Source of the DNA: Bifidobacterium reuteri DSM 23975
Lineage (GTDB): Bacteria; Actinomycetota; Actinomycetes; Actinomycetales; Bifidobacteriaceae
DNA length: 64,000 nucleotides
Assembly (NCBI RefSeq): GCF_000741695.1
Contig: NZ_JGZK01000005.1
Span: forward strand, 276,089-340,088
Direction: 5' to 3'
The first letter of the stretch is position 1; each line of letters begins with the position of its first letter. The notes below the pieces were generated by a model, which ran no database searches, was not told the origin of the DNA, and worked only from the letters and a program-made list of their open reading frames with translations. Below, in pieces: positions 28,801-35,714 of this stretch. The translations under genes were made by a program, and so were the position numbers.

Positions 28801-29142
28801 CTATCGGAACGCGCCATCAAACAAGTCGACGACGTAATTCTCAAGGCGGTCGGCAGGGGAGTAAAAGTCGACGTCACCGTACGCCTCTCGTCCACGGCGA
28901 CACCGGCCTCGCGCGCCCGCACCGAACGCAACATGGACAGGCTCCGCGCGCTGGGATGCACTGTGCACGCCGTCGAATCCTGCAGCGAATTTGTCATCTT
29001 CGACGAAGCCCTCGTCTGGTTCGGCACCATCGAACCGTTGGGCAACCCCAAACCGGACGACTGTTCGCTACGGTTCATCGACGCCACGGTCGCCGCCAAC
29101 CTCCACCAGGAAACAGGACATACGCTCGCCGTCACCCACTGA
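25888..29142 (+). CDS. Primase-helicase-PLD fusion, TOTE conflict system-like
   Basis: A 1084-residue multidomain protein. From about residue 130 to 290 it has an archaeo-eukaryotic-primase-like domain with the acidic pair in FLAIDFDDAGW (about 215) and the SGDGGHLWLFF motif (about 248). From about 540 comes a superfamily 2 helicase: Walker A APTGFGKT (547), Walker B FDECHH (658), motif VI QYVGRLHR (860). The last 120 residues resemble a phospholipase D-type nuclease fold (FVIFDEALVWFGTIEPLG, about 1033), but the HxK residues are replaced (CSE). This order matches proteins assigned to TOTE-type conflict systems. AAAGGAG 10 bases upstream supports the start at 25888. No partner gene is evident. 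Antiphage or anti-mobile-element function is inference. Confidence 0.75.
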   Translation: MAEPEYAVLFDQLFVLDDVIEHAGGTAPAVILCHREGKGASANELRVKNGSITGISMGEIRYVSQADWRLGKCEYKRRTHAQELQRMESTRGGDDSKSVEGKRADASVSSINAHSAPERKIQLFRSLFRGRDDVYAHGFVSQKTGKVGYAPAAWNEWTTLPNGKRVPTPPDRRRCKPLTDQILLEHFTKRDMRMTNVVGLYPMSKESKVWFLAIDFDDAGWRDEITATRRICEQHGLTPAMERSRSGDGGHLWLFFTEQVEAAQARRMGDVLLTEASDLVNITFRSYDRMFPNQNTLPAGGFGNLIALPLQRLARDKGNSVFVDERFEPYPDQWAYLASIRRITPEQVHAIASLSSTLEGPLGSLNREGPPAESWAKKSPAHSDATHTRPDDNAYQQVIFDQFNGNHSIKQHRTLTPTDVPETVDIVERNMLVIPKNGMTALALNTIRRLAAFANPDFYRAQAMRQPVYNKPRIIYRGEETDAAILLPRGCKDPLATLLSEAGATVICTDERNAGKRIRAQFTGTLNKQQISAAKALLAHDNGILIAPTGFGKTVIAADLIAKRKTSTLIVLRSSALLGQWKERLEQFLNVTATLPPLRTRTGRISRRQRSVIGQIGGGRNEPNGIIDIALAQSLFEQGDVPGDKHIKTLVRNYGMVIFDECHHVASIDTEAIAQAATAKYVYGLTGTLKRDDGMHPIAVMQCGPVRYTVDVKDQMASQHFTRRFIPRFTPVNLDLIEPYTYHDYLEAACANEERNAMILNDAMNIIDEGRTPLLLTKRIEHAKSLADGLQTRGCAHVILLYGADPKKTKQANLDRLAHVSPGESLVVVATGSYIGEGFDQKRLDTLLLAAPVSVEAAVTQYVGRLHRDNDGKCEVRVYDYIDATVPMATGMYRKRLKAYLAQGYEPLLSEEDRTCAMRQAKTKALMQRKASLTQTDAGKDTPVITAAGFLKTLRDDIDHCGHTMTIHAGYLSERAIKQVDDVILKAVGRGVKVDVTVRLSSTATPASRARTERNMDRLRALGCTVHAVESCSEFVIFDEALVWFGTIEPLGNPKPDDCSLRFIDATVAANLHQETGHTLAVTH

Positions 29143-29257
29143 CTCATCCTCCGCCCACGTTCGTATCAGCCCTTTAGCCGATGTGCAAACGCCGGCACAT
29201 GTCCACGGCACGACCGGAAGCAAGCGGACTGCAGCCGAAGCGCGTACCGTTGCGCAC

Positions 29258-29701
29258 ATGCTGGACCACATCACCCTACATGTGACGGACATCGAACGCA
29301 GCGTCAACTTCTACACACGGGCGCTCGCCCCACTCGGCTACATCGTCAAGGCGCATCACGAGTCGACGCTCGGATTCGGCGTGAACGACGGCACCCTCCA
29401 CTCCGACTTCTACCTCTCGCCGACGGACGCCGACGCAACCAGCCACAGCCATGACGGAACCGAAACGGTCTCACCCGTCACCCACATCGCCTTCCTCGCC
29501 CCAAGCATCGATGCCATCCGCGCATTCCACGCCGCCGCGCTCGCCGCCGGAGGCCAGGACAACGGCGCTCCAGGGCCGCGCCCCTATCATCCCGGCTATT
29601 ACTCGGCGTTCGTACTGGACCCGGATGGCAACAACATCGAAGCGGTCGTCGACTGGTCCGGATGGTTCGGCGACGGCCATATTGATGCGGGCGTAGAATG
29701 A
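29258..29701 (+). CDS. VOC (glyoxalase/dioxygenase superfamily) protein
   Basis: A 147-residue protein with the paired beta-alpha-beta-beta-beta fold: MLDHITLHVTDIERSVNFYT at the start (His metal ligand), HIAFLAPSIDAIRAFHAAAL in the second half, and FVLDPDGNNIEAVVD at the end (Glu ligand). The substrate is unknown. The ATG at 29258 has only a weak ribosome binding site; the open frame continues upstream over the end of the primase-helicase gene. Confidence 0.85.
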   Translation: MLDHITLHVTDIERSVNFYTRALAPLGYIVKAHHESTLGFGVNDGTLHSDFYLSPTDADATSHSHDGTETVSPVTHIAFLAPSIDAIRAFHAAALAAGGQDNGAPGPRPYHPGYYSAFVLDPDGNNIEAVVDWSGWFGDGHIDAGVE

Positions 29702-29752
29702 GTGGGAAGTTGTGGTGCGGAATCGGAATCGTACATTGTGGTCGGAGGCATT

Positions 29753-29989
29753 ATGGCGAAGATTGGTATGAGTAACCTTTTGGAGGCCAATGGTCTTCGC
29801 TTGGGATACACGGCGAAGACGGTCACGGTCACTGAGCCGGCGACCGGGTTTAAGATTGTGTTCAACAATGACGGCTCCGTGAGGAGCAACACGTTCCCTT
29901 CCGAATCGCTTCCTTTGGTGGAAGGCTATTTCAAGCGTTCCTACCCGTTCGTGGAGGATGCTCGTGAAGTAGATCGCGAATATGCCTGA
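29753..29989 (+). CDS. Small protein of unknown function, first of an overlapping pair
   Basis: A 78-residue, mostly beta-predicted protein (TVTVTEPATGFKIVFNNDG in the middle) with no recognised family. CGGAGG lies 5 bases before the ATG. Its stop overlaps the start of the next gene by 8 bases, as is common in toxin-antitoxin pairs. It might play the DUF2442-like or antitoxin role, but no motif proves this. Confidence 0.6.
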   Translation: MAKIGMSNLLEANGLRLGYTAKTVTVTEPATGFKIVFNNDGSVRSNTFPSESLPLVEGYFKRSYPFVEDAREVDREYA

Positions 29990-30251
29990 AATCTGGTTTG
30001 AAGACGTCGCCGGATACGAGTTCTATGTGACCAGCAATGACGGCGGCCACGGCGTGCACTTTCACATCAAGCGCAACAACTCGTATCGGCTCGCCAGGTT
30101 TGTGTTGACCGCCGATGGCGATGTGGTTGTGGATTCAACCACACTTGACGCCAAGACGACCAGGAAAATCCAGCTGTACATACGTCGTAACTGGAATGGT
30201 TTCGTGCAGGCGTGGCGCAGCTTCTTCGGCAACTGTCACTTCGATAAGTAA
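29982..30251 (+). CDS. DUF4160-like small protein, second of an overlapping pair
   Basis: An 89-residue protein with SNDGGHGVHFHIKRN near residue 18 and a C-terminal helix ending NWNGFVQAWRSFFG. The H-F-H motif followed by two strands and a W-containing helix recalls DUF4160 proteins, which are usually paired with a small partner gene. It overlaps the preceding gene by 8 bases and is translationally coupled to it. Function unknown; a toxin role is only a guess. Confidence 0.6.
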   Translation: MPEIWFEDVAGYEFYVTSNDGGHGVHFHIKRNNSYRLARFVLTADGDVVVDSTTLDAKTTRKIQLYIRRNWNGFVQAWRSFFGNCHFDK

Positions 30252-30497
30252 CGCTACTGATAAGCAGCAATCATCACCTCCATGGAGATCAATCGCATGA
30301 ACGTCATATGTCAGTGGTGATGTTGCGCATATAGTTCATGCAGCCCGCGGTGTTGGTGTGCGATGGCCATGAGCTGGTCATGCGATATGGGAATATGTCC
30401 GATGGATGGCAGCAAGCATATGATGGCTCGCCTCATCACACGTGCAAGTGCGGCAATTACCGTACGAGCGGAGCAATAACCACAGAAGGAGGGCTAT

Positions 30498-30926
30498 GTG
30501 ACACCGATCGAATTGTCCACCCGCCGCAGGGTGACCGGACTGACCTCGGACGAGTTCGCCCGACTGTTCGTAACGATCGAGCGAAAGGTGGATGGCGAGA
30601 ACGTCCACTGGGACGCCGCGGATGTCGAATCATGGGAGATTGTAGGCCCGCCGCCTACCGCCGACCAGCATCTCATCGATACGTTGGGCGCCGCGCAGGA
30701 ATTCGTCGCGGCACTGGCCGATCAGCTGTACCGTGCCACGATGCCGGCCTCCGAGGGCGACACACTCACCGCCTACAGCGACAATCTGACCTTCTGGGCC
30801 GAGCATCCCAACTTCGGCGGCATGCCATACGCACTGTGGAATTTTGCCGCGTTGCAGGCAGTCGAATGGATTCGCAAGGAGACCGGCATCATCTGCGAGC
30901 TGGACGCTCGCCGGCCTCTGGTGTGA
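30498..30926 (+). CDS. Conserved-looking protein of unknown function
   Basis: A 142-residue soluble protein starting at GTG with a very good ribosome binding site (GAAGGAGGG, 5 bases upstream). It is acidic, rich in Trp (DVESWEIVG, LTFWAEHP, LWNFAALQAVEWI) and has no signal or membrane segment. I do not recognise a family. It lies upstream of the repeat array at 30959. The gap before it (30252-30497) holds nothing I can identify. Confidence 0.6.
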   Translation: MTPIELSTRRRVTGLTSDEFARLFVTIERKVDGENVHWDAADVESWEIVGPPPTADQHLIDTLGAAQEFVAALADQLYRATMPASEGDTLTAYSDNLTFWAEHPNFGGMPYALWNFAALQAVEWIRKETGIICELDARRPLV

Positions 30927-30958
30927 CCAACTGTGGACCTGCGAGAGGCCAACGCAGG

Positions 30959-31083
30959 CCCACGGTGTAGTGACTTGCCCATGGTGTAGGGATGCGTTTT
31001 CAAGAAAAGGCGGAAACAAGCCATTTTCTGTCCCTACACCGTGGGACATTCCCTACATCATGGGCAAATCCCTACACCATGGG
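30959..31083. repeat. Inverted array of 15-bp units with 19-base period
   Basis: Two units in one orientation (CCCACGGTGTAGTGA at 30959, CCCATGGTGTAGGGA at 30978) and three in the other (TCCCTACACCGTGGG at 31031, TCCCTACATCATGGG at 31050, TCCCTACACCATGGG at 31069). Units within each set are exactly 19 bases apart. Between the sets is a hairpin: AGAAAAGGC (31003-31011) with GCCATTTTCT (31020-31029). Confidence 0.8.
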
Positions 31084-31170
31084 TGGTGGAAATACCGGCG
31101 ACACGGCACTCGGATTGCTGTGGCGCAATGCCGGCCGGCGCATGGCGTTGCACGCGGCCACGCCGGTGGC

Positions 31171-31665
31171 TCAATCACCGTAATTGATCATCTCCAGTTC
31201 CGGTCCCAAGTCCTCGGTCTGGGTGCGACCGGTTTCATGGAACCCGATGTGCCGGTAGAATTCTTGCGCGTTGGTGTTGAACCGCATGACCCACAATGCG
31301 AGTCGGTTATTGCCGATTGCCCTTTGCCCGGCCTCGACCAGCATTCGTCCGGCTCCGCGATGATGCTGGCTTTCCAGCACATACAACGATGCCAATTCCG
31401 CCGCGCCGGGACGATCAGTCGGCGGACGGGGAGTGCGCAGGAGCTCAGCGAAGCCGATCACCTGATCCGCATCTACAGCGACCAGCGTGACCTGATCGCG
31501 ATTCTGAGTGGCCTTGCGAGTCAGCGCAAGTGCGAACTCAGGCGTGATCGCATCCACAATCCCCTGCGGGATGCGCCCCTGATTGAGCTCCCGCCATGTA
31601 CGTGACTGCACCTGGGCCTTCTGCTCGAACCATTTCGGCTCGATGGGAACAATGCGAATCGTCAT
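31171..31665 (-). CDS. GNAT acetyltransferase
   Basis: The 164-residue protein starts MTIRIVPIEPKWFEQKAQVQ and has the GNAT core: VTLVAVDADQVIGFAELL, ASLYVLESQHHRGAGRMLV with the acetyl-CoA loop HHRGAGR (about residue 110), and ALWVMRFNTNAQEFYRHIGF near the end. The start is uncertain: the open frame continues to 31803, and ATGs at 31674 and 31665 both lack strong ribosome binding sites. It sits between two repeat-rich non-coding blocks. Substrate unknown. Confidence 0.8.
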   Translation of the reverse strand: MTIRIVPIEPKWFEQKAQVQSRTWRELNQGRIPQGIVDAITPEFALALTRKATQNRDQVTLVAVDADQVIGFAELLRTPRPPTDRPGAAELASLYVLESQHHRGAGRMLVEAGQRAIGNNRLALWVMRFNTNAQEFYRHIGFHETGRTQTEDLGPELEMINYGD

Positions 31666-31740
31666 ACAGTTCATGGTAGCGGCCTGCGACGCGAAAGGAA
31701 CGGCAGCCAAGACGAATACCGGCCTTAGCCGAATGGCATT

Positions 31741-32086
31741 GCGGAAACAAACCATTGCGACAGCGTGAGCATGATTCACATGGGTGAGCGCGGTACGATA
31801 CACCGATTCGGCTCATTTCGGACTGTCGTACCGCATTGCTGTGGCACGACAGTTCAAGCAATCGTTTTCATTCGGTGTCGTGACAATATGGCGGAATCAC
31901 AAACCGCGGAAACAAGCCATTCTGTTCCGGTCCGGCAAATTGGTCCCGGGCACCGCCGCGGTACGACATGCGAAAAACAGCCGATTTCACGTATAGTACC
32001 GCACCGGGTTGTACACAATATGGCGAGAACGCTGTTTTCGGGCTACCGTACCGCAATGACGCCCGGCTCGACGCCTGGTACCGCCA
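31741..32086. repeat. Repeat-rich non-coding block with GTACCGC motifs
   Basis: GTACCGC or its complement occurs at about 31790, 31828, 31958, 31996, 32048 and 32078. A 16-mer GCGGAAACAAGCCATT at 31906-31921 is identical to 31010-31025 in the previous array, and 31741-31756 differs by one base. No convincing gene is present between the acetyltransferase and the MFS gene. Confidence 0.6.
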
Positions 32087-32113
32087 ATCAGGTGCCAAGC
32101 CGGCAACGAACAA

Positions 32114-33529
32114 TCACAGTTCGACCTGACTCCAATGCTCGGGCAACGGAATATGACGGGTTGCGGTGATGCAGGCGAGCACGAGGCCCGCGGCCGAGCA
32201 CACGACGACCAACATCATGACCGCGCGGAATCCGAACCCGGGAGCCTGCAGCAGCCATCCGACGAGCGCCGGGGCGAGCGCGCCGGGCACGCCGACTGTC
32301 GTCTCGAACACGGTGGAGACGCGTCCCTGCATGTCGTCCGGCGTGCGCCCGTAGATGAACCCGAGTTCGCCGGCGTTCAGCGCGGGGAACAGCAGGGCCG
32401 GCGCGGCCAGGCATACGACGATCACGGCGTAGGAGTCGGTGAACAGCAGCGGGATCATCGCAGCCGTCAGCACGGCGAACGTGAGCATGATGATTCCGCC
32501 GGTGGGGACGTGGTCGACCAGCCATCCGGCGGCCAGCGACCCGGCGAACGCGGCGATGCCGGTCACCGTGCCGACCAGTCCGATGAGCGCGGCGTCGGTG
32601 CCACGCGCAGCGAGCATGATCTGCACGCCGACGATGCTTCCCACGCAGGCGACGTTGATGATTGCGCCTTGCACGATGGCTGCGAGGATCACACGCCGGG
32701 TCAGCGTCCAACGCCAGCCCTCAATGAACTGCGTAAGAAACGACGGATTGTCGCCGGATGTGGCCGTCACCGTGGGCATCGCCGGCGACGTTGCCGCGGC
32801 ATCGACGGCCTTGATTCCATCCGCACCAGTGCGCTTCGGCAGTCGCAACGTCGTGGCCGAGGCGATGCCGTACAGGATGGTGGAGACGAGGAACGGGAGC
32901 CATCCGGCGAGCCGGTACAGCAACCCGCCAATCACTCCGCCGGACAGTTCGACGCAGGATTCGCGCGCCTCGCGAATGGCCTGCGCCTTGGCGAACCGTT
33001 CCATCGGCACGATCGATTTGAGCATCGCGTCGTTGGATGGTCCCAGCAGTCCGTTCGTGACGGCGAACAGGACGACCAACACGGCGAATGCGAGCGTGGT
33101 CATCGTGCCGGATGCGAGCATGCCGGTCGCGACGGCGGACAGCGTCAGTCCGATCAGGCCGAGGGCGATCATGAGACGGCGCCGGTCATGCCGGTCTGCG
33201 ATCGCGCCGCCGAACGACATCAGGACCAGCCCGATTGCCGATTCCGCGGTGACGAGCAGACCCGCCACGAACGGCGAGCCGGAGAGCGCAAGGCCGACCA
33301 GCGGTATGGAGAACGTGCGCAGGCTGACCGCGCACCCGTCGGCGGTGTCGGCCGCGAACCAGTCGCGATAGGCGCGGCTGCGCCATAGTGAGCGGGATGT
33401 CGGCGGGACGGCCGTGCCTGAGCGATCGTGCCCTGACGCCGGATTCGGCGGGACAGTCGGGACTGGGGAGGACGAGGGATGCGGAAGCTGTGAAGACCGC
33501 GGGGACGAGGAAGAATTATCGGCGTTCAT
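32114..33529 (-). CDS. MFS transporter
   Basis: A 471-residue membrane protein with about 12 hydrophobic segments after a 45-residue Ser/Pro-rich N-terminal tail. The loop after segment 2 carries the MFS signature GGAIADRHDRRRLM. ALLFPALNAGELGFIYGRTP and DDMQGRVSTVFETT match drug and siderophore exporters of the MFS_3/EntS type. The start ATG at 33529 has only GAG-type weak binding site. Very GC-rich. Substrate unknown, efflux likely. Confidence 0.85.
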   Translation of the reverse strand: MNADNSSSSPRSSQLPHPSSSPVPTVPPNPASGHDRSGTAVPPTSRSLWRSRAYRDWFAADTADGCAVSLRTFSIPLVGLALSGSPFVAGLLVTAESAIGLVLMSFGGAIADRHDRRRLMIALGLIGLTLSAVATGMLASGTMTTLAFAVLVVLFAVTNGLLGPSNDAMLKSIVPMERFAKAQAIREARESCVELSGGVIGGLLYRLAGWLPFLVSTILYGIASATTLRLPKRTGADGIKAVDAAATSPAMPTVTATSGDNPSFLTQFIEGWRWTLTRRVILAAIVQGAIINVACVGSIVGVQIMLAARGTDAALIGLVGTVTGIAAFAGSLAAGWLVDHVPTGGIIMLTFAVLTAAMIPLLFTDSYAVIVVCLAAPALLFPALNAGELGFIYGRTPDDMQGRVSTVFETTVGVPGALAPALVGWLLQAPGFGFRAVMMLVVVCSAAGLVLACITATRHIPLPEHWSQVEL

Positions 33530-34064
33530 GGTGACTCGTTTCGTGTGTCAGCCCCGAACGGAATCCGGCGAGCGCGCGCGAGAAAACGTGAAGAGTCTGC
33601 GACGCAGATTCGTATGGATGATCGGGGTGATGTCTGGAATATTCGCATAACGGCATGTCGCGGCTGCAATCTGTACGGCCACGAGGCATGAGGAACGGAT
33701 GGGGCGGTGAGCCGGTCCGAACCGCATTAGTCGTATGCGAACGATTCCAGAACGAGGTACATGAGCGATCCTTTGCAACGGTCGGGCATGGCAGGCGCGT
33801 CGGTGCGCCAGCATGCGGCGTCGGAGCCGGGATGACGGCTCCATGCGCCGCCACCTGTTCCGGTATCCACTGTATACCGTCGGCGGCGAGACATGCCCAA
33901 CGGCGATGATCCCGACCCCCGACCCACGTCGTACGCGTGCTACCCGGCGGGAATCCTATCGGAGCGCGCGCAACGCACACCCGGCTGCGCACATCCGGCC
34001 GCAAGCGTCTGTCCCGTCGACCGGGGGAGACGCCGGAATGCCGACTCAGCGGAACGGACGCCGC
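33530..34064. other. 535-base gap without a supported gene
   Basis: Open frames exist on both strands but have no ribosome binding site, no recognisable domain and unnatural composition. A short inverted repeat GGTAT...ATACC occurs near 33861-33877. Nothing else was identified. Confidence 0.5.
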
Positions 34065-34430
34065 CTATTCGCCGATGATCGAGCCGACGATGCCGGAGAC
34101 GACGGCCATGATGAGTGAGCCGAGCACCGCCCACCAGAACCCGTGGATGATGACGCCCACGTCGAACAGGGAGAGGGCCAGCCACGAGGCGAGCTCCATG
34201 AACATCCAGTTGAGCACCAACGCGAACAGCCCCAGCGTCAGCACGGAGATAGGCAGAGCGAGCATGTGGATCACCGGTTTGATGGATGCGTTGATTAGCG
34301 CCATGAACAGGGAGAACGCGGCGATGCCGAGAATCGGCGGCTCGCCCACCGCCTCCATGCCGGGCAGCACGGCGACCATGACGCCCGCCGCAACGGTCAG
34401 CACCAGCCAATGGGAGATGAATTGCTTCAT
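34065..34430 (-). CDS. Phage holin family 4 (superfamily IV) membrane protein
   Basis: A 121-residue protein with four hydrophobic segments. INASIKPVIHMLALPISVLTLGLF in the middle (N-x-x-x-KP-x-LP-h-hLTLGLF) is the mark of this widespread bacterial family, annotated as holin 4_2 (YvlD-like). Most members are chromosomal membrane proteins of unknown role rather than phage genes, and nothing here suggests a prophage. It is divergent from nfo. Confidence 0.85.
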   Translation of the reverse strand: MKQFISHWLVLTVAAGVMVAVLPGMEAVGEPPILGIAAFSLFMALINASIKPVIHMLALPISVLTLGLFALVLNWMFMELASWLALSLFDVGVIIHGFWWAVLGSLIMAVVSGIVGSIIGE

Positions 34431-34564
34431 GCTTTCGATTCTTCCAGTTCAAATGTCAGCGGAATGTGATGATGCCGCACACCGAAGGGCGACGCCGTAC
34501 AATGCGGAAGGTGACCGTTCGCGGGCCCGGTTGCGGGCCTGGCAAGAGGACGGAGACGGAGTAC

Positions 34565-34595
34565 GGATGGTCCGCCGGAACCCGGCGGACCATCC
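34565..34595. promoter_or_regulatory. Perfect 14-bp hairpin in the nfo leader
   Basis: GGATGGTCCGCCGG (34565-34578), a 3-base AAC loop, and the exact complement (34582-34595), 31 bases before the nfo start. No T run follows, so a regulatory stem or operator is more likely than a terminator. Confidence 0.5.
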
Positions 34596-34626
34596 AGGGA
34601 AGACTTCAGGGGAGTGAGGATCGGAA

Positions 34627-35607
34627 ATGGCGGAAACAACGGGAACGACGACAGCGATACCGACGAAAACAACGGGAACGGCCACTGCTGCTACGGCAAC
34701 GACGGCAACTATAACGACGGAACCGACAGCAACGACCGCGGCTACTACGACAACGACGGGTCTGCTCGTCGGCTCGCACCTGTCCACGGCCGGCGGATGG
34801 GACGCGCTGATTAAGCGCTCTCATGAGGAGGGCGGGTCCGCGTTCGCGTTTTTCCCGCGCTCCCCGTACGGCAAGCAGTCGAAGGCATTGGACCCGGCGC
34901 AGGCTGGGGAGTTCGGCGCGCGACTGAAGGCCGAGCACTGCGGTCCGCTGGTCGTCCACGCGCCCTACGTCTACAATCTCGCCAGCAAAGAGGAGACCAA
35001 GCGCACGTTCGCCATCGAGGCGCTGGCCGAAGACATTGAGCTGCTGACGCCGATTCGCGAGGTGGGGCAGGAGGCGTACATCAACATCCACCCCGGCGCG
35101 CATGTGGGCCAAGGCGCCGAGACAGGCTGCCGTCTGATCAGCGAGGGGCTCAACCGCGTGCTCGAGCGGGCGAGCGGCGTCATGGTGCTGCTGGAGACGA
35201 TGGCGGGCAAGGGCACCGAGTGCGGCCGTAGCTTCGAGGAACTCGCCGCAATCATCGACGGCGTCGAGAACAAGGAGCACATCGGCGTCACATTCGACAC
35301 CTGCCATGTGCTGGATGCCGGCTACGATCTGGTCAACGACTACGACGGCGTCAAGCGCCAGTTGGACGACATCATCGGGCTCGACAAGGTCAAAGCCATC
35401 CATGTGAACGACTCCCAGTTCGGGCTCGGCTCGCACAAGGACCGCCACGCCAACATCGGCGAAGGCCATCTCGGCATCCCGTTCTTCACGCGGCTTGTGA
35501 ACGACCCAGACATGGCGCGTCTGCCGATGATCCTCGAAACCAAGGAGCTCACGCCCGACACGCATCGCGAGGAGATCGCGCTGCTGCGCTCGCTGGTGCA
35601 GCGGTAG
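34627..35607 (+). CDS. nfo: Deoxyribonuclease IV (AP endonuclease)
   Basis: The 326-residue base-excision repair enzyme cleaves at abasic sites. Zinc ligands are visible in order: His in VVHAPYVYNL and NIHPGAHVG, Glu in LLETMAGKG, Asp and His in TFDTCHVLDAGYD, His in AIHVNDS, Asp and His in HKDRHANIGEGH, and Glu in ILETKE. The first 45 residues are an odd Thr/Ala-rich low-complexity stretch (TTGTATAATATTATITT) not found in the core family. No start codon lies between it and the core, so it is presumably translated. Confidence 0.95.
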   Translation: MAETTGTTTAIPTKTTGTATAATATTATITTEPTATTAATTTTTGLLVGSHLSTAGGWDALIKRSHEEGGSAFAFFPRSPYGKQSKALDPAQAGEFGARLKAEHCGPLVVHAPYVYNLASKEETKRTFAIEALAEDIELLTPIREVGQEAYINIHPGAHVGQGAETGCRLISEGLNRVLERASGVMVLLETMAGKGTECGRSFEELAAIIDGVENKEHIGVTFDTCHVLDAGYDLVNDYDGVKRQLDDIIGLDKVKAIHVNDSQFGLGSHKDRHANIGEGHLGIPFFTRLVNDPDMARLPMILETKELTPDTHREEIALLRSLVQR

Positions 35608-35714
35608 CCGGTGATCACCCCGACAGCAACGCCCAAAATATAGGACGCACAAGGCCCATCGGCCAGAGGGTGACCTAGAGTGTCGCATGATCGACCAGCA
35701 ACAAAGGGAGAATC

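Noticed and set aside
30959..31083. CRISPR array
   Set aside because: Units are 15 bases with 4-base gaps and change orientation; no spacers and no cas genes.
33516..34004. 162-codon open frame on the minus strand between MFS and holin genes
   Set aside because: No ribosome binding site, no recognisable domain, and a Pro/Arg/His-rich composition typical of non-coding frames in GC-rich DNA.
34065..34430. Prophage marked by the holin-like gene
   Set aside because: This holin-like family is mostly chromosomal, and no integrase, capsid or lysin genes are nearby.
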